From contig NZ_CP150145.1 of the NCBI RefSeq assembly GCF_037963835.1, positions 1,488,001 to 1,552,000 of the forward strand: a DNA stretch of 64,000 bases. The letters run 5' to 3'. A program made the translations under genes and the position numbers. Shown here one piece after another: positions 1 to 9,655 of this stretch (positions are counted from its first letter, which is position 1; every line of letters begins with the position of its first letter). This stretch comes from Paenibacillus sp. FSL H8-0332 (lineage in GTDB: Bacteria > Bacillota > Bacilli > Paenibacillales > Paenibacillaceae). The notes under the pieces were generated by a model. That model ran no database searches. It was not told where the DNA came from and saw only the letters and a list, made by a program, of their open reading frames with translations.

Positions 1-1
1 G

Positions 2-814
2 TTTGAGGCCTTGCGGGCAGGCGGCGGGGAGATGATCAGCCAAATCGCCGGAACCCAGCAGCTGCTGGAGCATTTGAAAACTAACAACAGACAGACTGAA
101 GATCTGATTAATGAAATGTACGGCAGCTTGTCCTACTCTTCCAACAAAATCGAATTTGCCAAGGAAGCCAATATCCAGATTTCTGCGGAAATGCAGAAGG
201 CCTCGGCGGTATTCACTGAGTTCGTTGCTTTGAATGAGGATCTGCTGGAGCATTTCCACAGCATTGAGCAGCTGGCCAAGATCATCACGGATATTGCCGA
301 GCAGACGAATCTGCTCTCGCTGAATGCGGCGATTGAGGCGGCGCGGGCCGGTGAGCATGGACGCGGCTTCGCCGTTGTCTCCACGGAGATCCGTAAGCTT
401 GCTGACGGCACCCGCAGCCATGTGAAGGAGATCATGGGTTCACTCTCAGGAATGACCCGTGTCATGGAGCAGATCCATAGCAAGTCCGGGGATGGAACGC
501 TCGCGATGAACGAGACCACGGCGAAGATCGGCGAATCTACTATATATATGAATGAGATTGTAGTCGCTGAAGAGCAGGTCTTCGAGCATCTGGAGAAAAT
601 TCAGGAGTCCCAGGACAGCAGCATGGAGGACGTCGAGCAGATCAACGGTGACCTGCTGCGCATTTTGGAGAAATCAGGCCAGGACTCAGACCAGTTCCGT
701 AAGCTGGTTCTTACCGTCCAGAAGAAGGCCGACCATTACCAGCAGCTGCTGAATCATTTGCATCAGATCGGGCTGCTCCAGCAGGCGGAAGAAGCAGAGA
801 AGACTAACGTATAA
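2..814 (+). CDS. Methyl-accepting chemotaxis protein, C-terminal part (partial)
   Basis: The frame is open from base 2, so the true start lies left of the window. The visible ~270 residues are the cytoplasmic coiled-coil signalling domain of a chemoreceptor, with the conserved hairpin tip (motif [17 protein letters not shown], about residues 98-114 counting from base 11) that contacts CheA and CheW. No transmembrane or sensor part is in view, so ligand and topology are unknown; a soluble receptor is possible. The gene ends just before a strong terminator and appears unrelated to the sugar locus that follows. Confidence 0.9.
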   Translation, partial: FEALRAGGGEMISQIAGTQQLLEHLKTNNRQTEDLINEMYGSLSYSSNKIEFAKEANIQISAEMQKASAVFTEFVALNEDLLEHFHSIEQLAKIITDIAEQTNLLSLNAAIEAARAGEHGRGFAVVSTEIRKLADGTRSHVKEIMGSLSGMTRVMEQIHSKSGDGTLAMNETTAKIGESTIYMNEIVVAEEQVFEHLEKIQESQDSSMEDVEQINGDLLRILEKSGQDSDQFRKLVLTVQKKADHYQQLLNHLHQIGLLQQAEEAEKTNV

Positions 815-831
815 GCAGATATATTAAAAGG

Positions 832-868
832 AAAACACCCGGCGGCGGGAGATGCTGCCGGGTGTTTT
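832..868 (+). terminator. Rho-independent terminator after the chemoreceptor
   Basis: A stem AAACACCCGGC / GCCGGGTGTTT with a 13-base loop runs into a T-rich tail, 18 bases after the chemoreceptor stop. Confidence 0.85.
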
Positions 869-900
869 TGTGTTGTGACCGGCAACCGCGCTCTGCCAAA

Positions 901-1050
901 ACAGTAATTGGATAAACAGCACTTAAATGAACGCATTTCCCCCAAGCTGGCCTAAACGACCAAAATTAGTTGTTGTTAATCCACTTGCTTCCGGAAATCC
1001 CTTGGAAACCAGAATAGTAAGCTGCGTTTTTCCACTTGTGTGCTGGGAGA
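901..1050 (+). repeat. Intergenic repeat family 1, copy 1 (truncated)
   Basis: Starts AGTAATTGGATAAACAGCAC and later contains GTTTTTCCACTTG followed by GCTGGGA. Both blocks recur in the same order, on the other strand, at 19778-19920. The second copy has inverted ends; this copy lacks the distal end and is followed directly by the 3' end of the GH42 gene, so it appears truncated. No open frame is shared between copies, which argues for a small non-coding, MITE-like element. Confidence 0.6.
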
Positions 1051-1090
1051 CAGCGTTCTCCGCCATCTGCAGGAGGATTATGATTCACTA

Positions 1091-3079
1091 CTACAGGGCG
1101 ATCAGCCTGTATTCATAAGCGCCAATGGACAGTGGACCGGCGGGCACAGCAGCGCCGGTCAACACATCCTGCCCGCTGCGCGGCAGGGTGACGCTGCCGC
1201 CAAGCCCGTCCATGTTGACGAGCGTCCACAGGTCTCCGGAAGCGCCGCGTCTCGGGCAGAGGATGGTGCCCGGCGTGACATCGCTGCGCAGGGTGACCCC
1301 GGCCCGGGCGGCGTAATGCTCAATCAGCGCGCATAGCTGCTTGTCGCCCTCGCCGCCGGAGGGCAGAGAGCCGAGCATGACGATGGCTCCCCGGCCATAG
1401 GGCTGCTCGGTCAGGTAGGCCAAGCCCGGCGTCCGGCCTTCCTTGATAACGCCGATCACGGAAGCCCCGCCCGGCAGCGGCTCGAATACCGCGCTCCACA
1501 GGGATAGCGGTGCGGAGCAGCCGAAGGCCTCCCCGATGGTGCCTGTTCCCTCCATCGGGTAGACGAAGGTGGTATTCACTCCGGCGAAGCGCTCCAGTTC
1601 CCCCAGCGCAGCATCTGTATGGAGGGTATGCTCGGCGGTACGCCCTCCGCTAAGCGGGCCGACGATCCAGATGCCGCCGGCTTCAGCGAAGGCGAGCGCC
1701 TTCTGCATATATTCCGGCGACAGATAATGGACAAAAGGCGTGAACAGCAGCTTATAGCCGCTTAAATCGCCGCCTTCCGGCAGCAGGTCACGGTGAACCC
1801 CCTGATCGAGAATCCGTCTGTAAAAGTCCCCCAGCAGGGAACGGTAGTTCAGCTGCCGGTGGGGCTCCGTGGCCAGAAACGCCTTGGCCCGGTCCGAATA
1901 AGTAATCGCCACCTCGGCCTTGAGCGGCCGGGTATTCAGCATGTGCGGCTCGATCCGCAGCCTGGCGGCGGAAGCCTTGCGCACATTGTCATACCCGAGC
2001 GCAGGCTGGCCCCAGGCGCTGATAATCGAGCTGTGCGTCTGTTCGCTGCCCGTGCGCTGCTGCCGCCACAGCCAGTAGCAGAAGGCGCCTGCCCCTAGCG
2101 CGTAGGCGGCCACGGCTTCGGCGGTGAGATAGCCATCCGGGTGCGGCTCGCCATAGCTTGTGAGCGAAGCGGCATAGGCCGGGCCGGTCTCCATCAGCCA
2201 GAAATCCCGCCCGGGCTTGAACCCGCGCCACAGATCACAGTTCAGCAGATAGGCGTGCCTGTTAGCCTGGGAAGCATAGGTATCGAACGAAGCGAAATCA
2301 AGCGTAGCGAACAGCTGCTCATTGTCCAGATGAAAAGGGACATTGCTGTTGTGCGTGATCGGAGCCGCCGAATAGCGGCGGATGATCGCCGCCTGTTCCC
2401 CTGCAAACTCTGTGACCTTCTCCATCTGGAACAACCGGTGCTGGGTGACGAGCGATGAATTATGCAGGAAAGGCGTAGCCACCGGCTGCGGCACCTGATC
2501 GAACCGCTGGTAGGTGTGGCTCCACACGCCGGTTCCCCACGCCGCATTCAGCTCAAGGATGCTGCCGTAACGGTGCTCCAGCCACTCATGCCACAAGGAG
2601 CGGCAGGACCCGCACATGCATTCCGCCACATGTGCCTTCAGCTCGTTGTCGAGCTGCCAGGCGACTAGGCCGGGGAGCGGCCCCAGCACCCGGGCCAGCT
2701 CTTCCGTGATCAGCGCGGCCCGCTGCCGGAAATAAGGGTTATTCGTGCAGACATGCTGTCTGGACCCGTGGCTCATCACTGCCCCGTCTGCCCGGACGAA
2801 CAGGCGCTCCGGGTGCCCGTGAGTGAGCCAGATTGGCGGGGTCGCGGTGGGCGTACACATAACTGTGTCGATGCCATGGGCATGGAGCTGCCGGATATGC
2901 TCAGCGAACGGCCGGACATCGATGGAGTCTTCCTCCGGCTCCAGCAGCGACCAGATGAACTCGCCCATGCGTACCAGATTAATGCCGGTCTCCTGCATGA
3001 GCTGAAGATCCTGCTGCCGCTCAGCTTCTCCCCACAGCTCCGGGTACCACGCGGCACCGTAATATAGCTTTTGCTGCAT
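1091..3079 (-). CDS. GH42 beta-galactosidase (YesZ/GanA type)
   Basis: 662 residues, usual length for glycoside hydrolase family 42, which removes terminal beta-galactose from oligosaccharides. The N-terminal TIM barrel opens with YYGAAWYPELW. The acid/base Glu146 sits in WQLDNE and the nucleophile Glu297 in METGP. Cys111 with Cys154, Cys156 and Cys159 matches the structural zinc cluster of GH42. No signal peptide, so it is cytoplasmic. The ATG is preceded by AGGAGGTC (3087-3094). It is divergent from the transporter operon at 3565; in B. subtilis yesZ also belongs to the rhamnogalacturonan I gene set, so the likely substrate is galactose side chains of imported pectin fragments. Confidence 0.93.
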   Translation of the reverse strand: MQQKLYYGAAWYPELWGEAERQQDLQLMQETGINLVRMGEFIWSLLEPEEDSIDVRPFAEHIRQLHAHGIDTVMCTPTATPPIWLTHGHPERLFVRADGAVMSHGSRQHVCTNNPYFRQRAALITEELARVLGPLPGLVAWQLDNELKAHVAECMCGSCRSLWHEWLEHRYGSILELNAAWGTGVWSHTYQRFDQVPQPVATPFLHNSSLVTQHRLFQMEKVTEFAGEQAAIIRRYSAAPITHNSNVPFHLDNEQLFATLDFASFDTYASQANRHAYLLNCDLWRGFKPGRDFWLMETGPAYAASLTSYGEPHPDGYLTAEAVAAYALGAGAFCYWLWRQQRTGSEQTHSSIISAWGQPALGYDNVRKASAARLRIEPHMLNTRPLKAEVAITYSDRAKAFLATEPHRQLNYRSLLGDFYRRILDQGVHRDLLPEGGDLSGYKLLFTPFVHYLSPEYMQKALAFAEAGGIWIVGPLSGGRTAEHTLHTDAALGELERFAGVNTTFVYPMEGTGTIGEAFGCSAPLSLWSAVFEPLPGGASVIGVIKEGRTPGLAYLTEQPYGRGAIVMLGSLPSGGEGDKQLCALIEHYAARAGVTLRSDVTPGTILCPRRGASGDLWTLVNMDGLGGSVTLPRSGQDVLTGAAVPAGPLSIGAYEYRLIAL

Positions 3080-3180
3080 TTCTTTTGACCTCCTGGAAAA
3101 AGCCCCACACAGGCTCTGTATGATCTTATCTTTCTATTCCCCATCCCTAAGCTATATAGTTTGAACTTGAAAACATAAAT

Positions 3181-3345
3181 TTTGGGAGGAGTGGCGGAAG
3201 GGAATTTTGGAGCTGGAGGAGCGGTAGCGTCCGCTTTGTCTGCGGATTTCTACCGCGAACAGCGGTCTAATCAAAGAAATCTGCAGACAACAGCGGCCGG
3301 AAGCCCAAAACTTCTCTGGAGTCACGACTCTCCCAAAAATGGAAT
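3181..3345 (+). repeat. Intergenic repeat family 2, copy 1 (structured)
   Basis: Contains GGAGCGGTAGCGTCCGC and a long stem TTGTCTGCGGATTTC / GAAATCTGCAGACAA around a small inner hairpin (ACCGC/GCGGT). Outer inverted ends are GGAATTTTGG and CCCAAAAC. The same architecture is at 39025-39147 with different stem bases that still pair. The rest of the gap (3346-3564) holds only the promoter region of the operon, with no further structure I can support. Confidence 0.65.
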
Positions 3346-3564
3346 TATTAATTCAATCTATATAGTGTCCGCCCCCCACATGCAATAGTAAAGTTTTGCC
3401 GGTTTTGGACTTTATTGCGGAAGCGGTGCAGAAGCCGTACAAAGCGCTGTCCAAAAAGTCCGATTGCCGGAAAAACACCCGCCAACCATAATAGAAAGCG
3501 CAGCCACGGCAATGTAGTGAAGTGTAGTAGCGGAGGCTGCTTATCCATACGGAGGTGAATGTAA

Positions 3565-4536
3565 ATGAAGCAAGGAGCGGCATTGGGGGCAGCAGAGGTA
3601 AGCGCAGGTACAAGCTTCCGCCGCAGCAGGCGGGAGCAGCGCTTCAGACGTCTGAAGCGGGACAAATGGCTCTATATTCTGCTCAGCCCCGGACTCCTGT
3701 ATTTCCTGCTGTTCAAATATGTGCCGATGTGGGGAGTGCTGCTCGCGTTTAAGGATTATCAGCCTTTTCTGGGCTTTTGGAAGAGCAGCTGGGTCGGCCT
3801 GGAGCATTTCCGCACGTTTTTTCAGAATCCTGATTTCTTCATGCTGCTGCGCAATACGCTGGTGCTGTCGCTGTATAATCTGGTGTTCTTTTTCCCGGCA
3901 CCGATCATCCTGGCGCTGCTGCTGAATGAAGTCCGTCTCTCCTTCTACAAAAGGACGGTTCAGACGCTGATCTATGTCCCCCACTTCATCTCTATGGTCA
4001 TCGTCGCCAGTATCTCCTACGTGTTCCTTACAACACAGGGCGGTGCGGTCAATGAATTCCTCTACACGGTTACCGGGCGCAAAATTGATTTCCTCGCCAA
4101 TCCCGACTGGTTCCGCCCGATGATTATTCTGCAGACCATCTGGAAGGAATGCGGCTGGGGGACGATTATTTTCCTCGCTGCTCTGGCCGGTGTCGATGTG
4201 GAGCAGTATGAAGCAGCCGTGGTGGACGGGGCCAGCCGCTGGCGCCAGACCTGGCATATTACGCTGCCCGCAATCCGCAGCACGATTGTCATTCTGCTGA
4301 TTCTGCGGATGGGCACGATTCTGGATAACGGCTTCGAGCAGATCTATCTGATGATGAATGCGCTGAACCGCGAGGTGGCCGAGGTGTTCGATACCTATGT
4401 GTATGCGCTGGGGATTACGCAGGGGGCATTCAGCTATAGCACCGCCGTCGGCCTGTTCAAATCAGTGATCGGGGTCGTGCTGGTGCTCGGCACCAACTGG
4501 CTCGCCAAGAAGTCGGGCGAATCTGGATTATATTGA
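3565..4536 (+). CDS. ABC sugar transporter permease, LplB/YtcP type
   Basis: 323 residues with a basic N-terminal tail (about 1-30) and six predicted membrane segments. The EAA loop that docks the ATPase is at about residues 213-235 (EAAVVDGASRWRQTWHITLP). The start has the strong site CGGAGGTGAATGTAA-ATG. It forms one operon with the second permease (16-base gap) and the binding lipoprotein. As in other lpl-type systems no ATPase gene is present; a shared MsmX-like ATPase elsewhere is the likely partner (inference). Context points to import of rhamnogalacturonan oligosaccharides. Confidence 0.93.
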   Translation: MKQGAALGAAEVSAGTSFRRSRREQRFRRLKRDKWLYILLSPGLLYFLLFKYVPMWGVLLAFKDYQPFLGFWKSSWVGLEHFRTFFQNPDFFMLLRNTLVLSLYNLVFFFPAPIILALLLNEVRLSFYKRTVQTLIYVPHFISMVIVASISYVFLTTQGGAVNEFLYTVTGRKIDFLANPDWFRPMIILQTIWKECGWGTIIFLAALAGVDVEQYEAAVVDGASRWRQTWHITLPAIRSTIVILLILRMGTILDNGFEQIYLMMNALNREVAEVFDTYVYALGITQGAFSYSTAVGLFKSVIGVVLVLGTNWLAKKSGESGLY

Positions 4537-4552
4537 AAAGGAGGCCAAGAGT

Positions 4553-5437
4553 GTGGCTAAACGTTACCGGAACGCCGGAGAGATTACCTTTGACGTGTTT
4601 AATTACGTGGTGCTGGGCATCATCGGGATCGCGGCAATCCTGCCGTTCCTGTTTGTAGTCGCCGGTTCCTTCGCCACCGAGGCGGAAATTACGAAGCGCG
4701 CTGTCTTTCTGATTCCGACGACTATCTCGCTGGACGCGTACCGGTTTATTTTCTCCACGGATACCATTGTCCGCAGCATCGGGGTGTCGCTGTATGTGAC
4801 GGTGATCGGGACGGCAGTCAATTTGTTCTTCACAGTCACGATGGCGTATCCGATGGCGAAGCGGTACCTGATGGGCCGCAATCTGATCCTCAATCTGGTC
4901 ATCTTCACCATGCTGTTCGGGGGCGGGATGATTCCCACCTATCTGGTGATCCGCGAGCTGCATCTGCTCGATACGCTGAATGCCTTAATTCTTCCGGGGG
5001 CGATCAGCGCCTTCAATCTGATTATCGTCAAGAACTTCTTCCAGGAGCTTCCGGCTGAGATGGAGGAGGCAGCCCGCATCGACGGCTGTACCGAGCTGGG
5101 GCTGCTGTGGAGGATCGTGCTGCCGCTGTCGAAGCCTGTGCTGGCAACGTTCACCCTTTTTTATGCGGTCGGACACTGGAATAACTTCTTCTCGGCGCTG
5201 CTCTACATCAATGATCCGTCCAAGTGGCCGCTGCAGGTGATGCTGCGCCAGATCGTCATGCTGTCACAGTCGGCAGCGGGGGACCTTAGCTCGATGGACC
5301 CTAATTTCGTGCAGCCGCCTGAGCAGTCGATCAAAATGGCCGTAATCGTAGTCGGCACCCTGCCGATTATGTGCGTCTATCCGTTTCTGCAGAAGCATTT
5401 TGCCAAAGGGGTGATGCTGGGTTCAGTCAAAGGGTAA
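4553..5437 (+). CDS. ABC sugar transporter permease, LplC type
   Basis: 294 residues with a GTG start placed 8 bases after GGAGG. Six predicted membrane segments, with the EAA loop EEAARIDGCTELGLLWRIVLP at about residues 175-195. It ends KGVMLGSVKG, the usual C-terminus of this permease branch. It pairs with the upstream permease to form the channel for the lipoprotein encoded next. Confidence 0.93.
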   Translation: MAKRYRNAGEITFDVFNYVVLGIIGIAAILPFLFVVAGSFATEAEITKRAVFLIPTTISLDAYRFIFSTDTIVRSIGVSLYVTVIGTAVNLFFTVTMAYPMAKRYLMGRNLILNLVIFTMLFGGGMIPTYLVIRELHLLDTLNALILPGAISAFNLIIVKNFFQELPAEMEEAARIDGCTELGLLWRIVLPLSKPVLATFTLFYAVGHWNNFFSALLYINDPSKWPLQVMLRQIVMLSQSAAGDLSSMDPNFVQPPEQSIKMAVIVVGTLPIMCVYPFLQKHFAKGVMLGSVKG

Positions 5438-5470
5438 GCGGTTAGTCAACATATAAATGGAGGCCAAGTG

Positions 5471-7081
5471 ATGAAGAAGATGAAGCGGAGCAGAGGTTCA
5501 CGGTCTGCGAAAAAAGGGTTGTTCATGCTGCTGGCTATGATGATGATGCTAAGTGTATTGTCCGGCTGCGGCGGCAATGGGGAGAATGCGGGAGCGGGAC
5601 AGAAGGAGCCTGCCGGGGACAACGGGAAGGCAGACAGTACAGCTAAGGGGGAGAAGCCGCTTGAGCTGACGTTGATGCTGCCGATTTTCAAAACCAATTA
5701 TCCGAAGGACGGCAGTCCGGTGGCCGCCAAGCTGGAGGAGCTGACGAATACCAAAATCCACTTCGAATGGGTGCCGAATGCATCCTATGCCGACAAATTC
5801 AATATTACGCTGGCTTCCGGCAAGCTGCCTGATATTATGTATGTAGGTGATGTGAAGGCATCCAGCTTCGTCAATGCGGCCAGATCCGGCGCTTTCTGGG
5901 AGGTGGGTCCGTATCTCAAGGATTATCCGAATCTCAGCGGGGCGAAGGAGGTCATTCTGAATAACTCGGCCATCGACGGCAAGAATTACGGGATCTACAG
6001 GGGGCGGGCGCTGGGACGTAACGGCGTGGTGTTCCGCAAGGACTGGATGGAGAAGCTGGGGCTTGAGAACCCGAAGACCGTGGATGAGTTCTATTCGATG
6101 CTGCAAGCGTTCAAGGAGCAGGACCCGGACGGCAACGGTCAGGCGGATACTTACGGCATGGTGCTGGTCAAGTGGACCGGCCAGTGGGCCAGCGGCTTCG
6201 ATACGATGAAGCTGTGGTTCGGTTCCCCGAACAAGTGGGGCGTGCAGGAGGGGAAGCTGGTACCTGAGCATGAATATCCCGGTTATTTGGAAGCGCTTAA
6301 ATTTATGAAAAAGCTGTACGACGAGCAGCTGATCAACGCCGACTTCGCAGTGATGGACAGCTCCAAATGGAATGATCCGGTCGTCAACAACAAGGCCGGT
6401 GTCATTGTCGATGTGGTCGATAACGCGGCACGGCTGGATGACAAGATTCATGCCGCTCTGCAAAAGGAAGGCAAAGACGAGCCGGAACGCCATTATATGG
6501 ATGTTATCGGCGGTGTGAGCGGAGCGGACGGCGCGCTGCATACCCTCCCGACCTCCGGCTTCTCCGGCATGCTGGCGATTCCGAAGTCTTCGGTCAAAAC
6601 CGAGGAGGAGCTGAAGCAGGTGCTGGCCTTCCTGGACCGGCTGAATGATGAGGATCTGCAGACGATGCTGAATTACGGTCTTGAAGGGGTGCATTACAAG
6701 CTGGTGGACGGATATATCGAACGCTCCAGCGATACCGTTCTGCTGGAATCGGAAGTGGAAGGCCTGAACCAGATGCTGCCGTTTATCCCTGAGGACAAGG
6801 CGAAGCAGGTGAAGCAGACGCCGCTGCGGCTGAAGCAAACTGATGTACAGAAGACGAATGAAGCGACGATTGTGACCAATCCGGCGGAGGCACTGATCTC
6901 GGCAGTCTATACGCAAAAAGGCTCGCAGCTGGATAACGTAATCAACGATGCGCGTATCAAATTTATTGTCGGCCAGATGGATGAGGCCGGGTTGAAGTCC
7001 GCTTTTGAGGTATGGCGGAAGACTGGCGGGGATGAGCTGGTGAAGGAAATGAATGAATTGTACGCCTCAGGCGGCAAGTAA
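5471..7081 (+). CDS. Extracellular solute-binding lipoprotein, LplA/YtcQ type
   Basis: About 536 residues. The N-terminus is a basic start, a Met/Leu-rich hydrophobic segment and the lipobox LSGC, so the protein is lipid-anchored outside the membrane. Its length is typical of the large LplA/YtcQ binding proteins that pair with LplB/LplC permeases. ATG 5471 is preferred over GTG 5468 because GGAGG lies 7 bases upstream. Motif DPDGNGQADTYG in the middle is a calcium-binding-like loop often seen in this family. It should bind the oligosaccharide imported by the two permeases. Confidence 0.92.
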   Translation: MKKMKRSRGSRSAKKGLFMLLAMMMMLSVLSGCGGNGENAGAGQKEPAGDNGKADSTAKGEKPLELTLMLPIFKTNYPKDGSPVAAKLEELTNTKIHFEWVPNASYADKFNITLASGKLPDIMYVGDVKASSFVNAARSGAFWEVGPYLKDYPNLSGAKEVILNNSAIDGKNYGIYRGRALGRNGVVFRKDWMEKLGLENPKTVDEFYSMLQAFKEQDPDGNGQADTYGMVLVKWTGQWASGFDTMKLWFGSPNKWGVQEGKLVPEHEYPGYLEALKFMKKLYDEQLINADFAVMDSSKWNDPVVNNKAGVIVDVVDNAARLDDKIHAALQKEGKDEPERHYMDVIGGVSGADGALHTLPTSGFSGMLAIPKSSVKTEEELKQVLAFLDRLNDEDLQTMLNYGLEGVHYKLVDGYIERSSDTVLLESEVEGLNQMLPFIPEDKAKQVKQTPLRLKQTDVQKTNEATIVTNPAEALISAVYTQKGSQLDNVINDARIKFIVGQMDEAGLKSAFEVWRKTGGDELVKEMNELYASGGK

Positions 7082-7162
7082 AGTCCGGCACTTCTCCAGT
7101 CTCCGGCCGGTCTGTCCCCGCTGCGGCTGCATGACTGCAACGCTAAACTAAGGATTCGGCTG

Positions 7163-9538
7163 GTGAAACGAATGGAGAATGAAGCAGCAGGAGCGCGGAA
7201 CAGGTATACCGGGGCCCGGGCGGAACGCAAGGGCCGTTATTACCGCAGTAATCTCATTATTGTGCTGATCGTCTCGTCCATTCCTGGGCTGATTATTGGG
7301 CTGCTGGTCTATTTTATGGCCGGGGGGAGTCTGGAAAAGGAGCTGCTCCGGATGCATAACCGGCAGATTGAGCAGCGGGCGGACAACATTAATGAGCAAT
7401 TGTCCAATCTGGAGCTGATGCTGGCCCACTGGGCGTTTGATCCGAAGTTCGATTACGGACTGAGCAACATGGATTTCACCCGGAATCATGAACGGGCCTG
7501 GGATATTACGAAGACGCTGGTAGTCATGCAGGGCTCGAATTCCATGGTGCGGCAGGTTGAGCTGTATCTGGCCGGTAATCAGCCGGTGCGCTTCGGGACG
7601 GAGTACGGTACGTTGTCTGCGGAGGAGGAAGTGCTGTACGGGAAGCTGCTGAAGCAGGAGAGGAGCACGTACTGGACGGAATGGGCTTTTGATCCGGTGA
7701 ACCCGGAGCAGAAGGAGCTGACGCTGGTGCACCACATCCCCGGCGGCAGCCGTGAGCCCTTCGGGGCGCTGCTGCTGCGGATGGATACAGAGAAGGTATC
7801 GGCGATGCTGCGGACCATGACCCCGTATAACACCGGGGAGGTCTTCATGCAGCAGAAGTCCGGCGGCCTGTTCATCTCGGGGGGCGGAATGGATGCGCCC
7901 ACGCCGCTGGTTACGGCGCTCCAGGCAGCTATTACAGCCAGGGGCAGCCAGGCCAGCGGATCATTTCTATACGACTGGGACGGGATTACTTATGCGGTGA
8001 CCTATGGTGATTTCTCGCGGATTGCCAGTGAGTGGCGGTATGTGTCGGCTTCACCAATCTCCAGCGTAACCTCTCCGGTGGTCCGGCTGTCCCGGATCAT
8101 TATCCTGGTCAGCTTGTCCGCCTTGCTGCTGGCGGCGGTCCTCTCCTGGATTGCTTCCCGCCGGATCTATTCGCCGGTCCGCCGCCTGCTTCAGACGCTG
8201 CTCCCTGAGCATGCGGCCTCCGGTGACCGGGTGGATGAGCTGACGCTAATCGAGCGGCACTGGCAGAACCTGCACGGGCAACAGCATGCCCTCGAGTACA
8301 CGCTTTCGGAGCAGCTTCCGTACGTGCAGCAGAGCTTCCTCCACCAGCTGTTCCAGGGATATCTGTATGCCTATTCCGAACAGGATCTCCAGAGCCGGAT
8401 GAAGCAGTACAAGTGGGAAGTGGAGAACTGTACGTTCGTGGTGCTGTATATCCAGCTGACCGGCATCTCCAGTCTGGAGGCCAAGTTCCGCAGCGGTGAC
8501 GAGAGTCTGGTGTCGTTCGCGGCTGTGAATATTATCGGGGAGCTTGCTAAGGAGCATTTCGGGCGGGCGGAGACGGTCAATCTGCATGACCTTACCTCCG
8601 GTATGCTGCTGATGGAACCGGGAAGCGGCCCGGACCCGGCCCGCGTGGGGGCCTTCGGTGAAGAGCTGGCGGCTACCCTTAGCCGGATGCTTAAGCTTCA
8701 GGCTACGGTGGCGTACAGTGCAAGGATCGGGAGCATTTCCGCGATTCCGCGGTCGTTCGAGGCGGCGAAGCAGGCGGCCAGCCACAGCAGGTACGGGGGC
8801 GGGAACCAGATCATCAGCCTGGAGCAGCTGGAGCGGGAGGGGCAGGGTACACCTATGCCGCAGTATTCCTTCACGCTGGAGCGCGGGCTGATTCAGGCGA
8901 TGCGGACCGGTGAAGCGGAGGAGGCGGACCGGCTGCTGGAGGAATTCCTGGAGACGCTCTCCGCAGGCGGCGCGAAGGTGATTGACGTACAACAGGGCAT
9001 GCTGCATCTGCTCGGCGCGATCCTTCATGCCGTGCTGGAGGCCGGGATGGCCCAGAGCCAGCTACTGCGCGGCAGGAATCTGTATGCCAGTCTCTCGCAG
9101 ATTCATGAGCCGGGCCTGATTCTCTCCTGGTTCCGCACGCAGGTGATCGCTCCCTTCCTGAAGGAGCTGTGCGAACGCTCTGACGCCGGTATCAGGCGGA
9201 CGATTGATCAAGCGATGCTGTACATTCAGCAGCATTATATGGACAATATCTCGCTGGACAGCTGTGCGGATTATACAGGGACCAGCCCTTTTCTGCTCAG
9301 CAAATCGTTCAAGCGGGTCACCGGACAGAATTTCATCGATTATGTAACGGAACTGCGGCTCACCAAGGCGAAGGAGCTGCTGCGGGACACGGATCTGAAG
9401 ATGAACGATGTCGCCTTGCAGGTCGGCTATCAGCAGAGCTATTTCAACCGGATTTTCAAAAAACAGGAGGACATCACTCCGACACGTTACCGTGAATTGA
9501 GCCGGCAGGAGGGGAAGAAGGAGAACGGGACCCGTTAA
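7163..9538 (+). CDS. Membrane-spanning AraC-family regulator (YesS type)
   Basis: 791 residues. TM1 at about 25-48, an extracellular Cache-like sensor region to about 310, TM2 at about 311-333, a cytoplasmic middle region, and two AraC helix-turn-helix motifs in the last ~105 residues (about 680-785, with SPFLLSKSFKRVTGQNFIDYVTE). This is the layout of B. subtilis YesS, which activates rhamnogalacturonan genes. GTG 7163 follows AGGA; ATG 7172 is an alternative. It sits between the transporter and the enzymes and probably activates this locus on sensing a pectin fragment or the loaded lipoprotein (inference). Confidence 0.88.
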   Translation: MKRMENEAAGARNRYTGARAERKGRYYRSNLIIVLIVSSIPGLIIGLLVYFMAGGSLEKELLRMHNRQIEQRADNINEQLSNLELMLAHWAFDPKFDYGLSNMDFTRNHERAWDITKTLVVMQGSNSMVRQVELYLAGNQPVRFGTEYGTLSAEEEVLYGKLLKQERSTYWTEWAFDPVNPEQKELTLVHHIPGGSREPFGALLLRMDTEKVSAMLRTMTPYNTGEVFMQQKSGGLFISGGGMDAPTPLVTALQAAITARGSQASGSFLYDWDGITYAVTYGDFSRIASEWRYVSASPISSVTSPVVRLSRIIILVSLSALLLAAVLSWIASRRIYSPVRRLLQTLLPEHAASGDRVDELTLIERHWQNLHGQQHALEYTLSEQLPYVQQSFLHQLFQGYLYAYSEQDLQSRMKQYKWEVENCTFVVLYIQLTGISSLEAKFRSGDESLVSFAAVNIIGELAKEHFGRAETVNLHDLTSGMLLMEPGSGPDPARVGAFGEELAATLSRMLKLQATVAYSARIGSISAIPRSFEAAKQAASHSRYGGGNQIISLEQLEREGQGTPMPQYSFTLERGLIQAMRTGEAEEADRLLEEFLETLSAGGAKVIDVQQGMLHLLGAILHAVLEAGMAQSQLLRGRNLYASLSQIHEPGLILSWFRTQVIAPFLKELCERSDAGIRRTIDQAMLYIQQHYMDNISLDSCADYTGTSPFLLSKSFKRVTGQNFIDYVTELRLTKAKELLRDTDLKMNDVALQVGYQQSYFNRIFKKQEDITPTRYRELSRQEGKKENGTR

Positions 9539-9655
9539 GCGGGAACCGGTTTAGAATGACTGCGCTAACTTCATGTGATCCCGGCGTCCGCAAGCCTCCT
9601 GCTCCGGGAACGGTTCATTCGTCCGGGTGATGTCCCATCAAGGAGATGACAGAAG

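Noticed and set aside
3541-4257. 238-codon open frame on the minus strand opposite the first permease
   Set aside because: Shadow frame: Gln/Arg/Glu-rich, no ribosome site and fully antisense to a clear permease.
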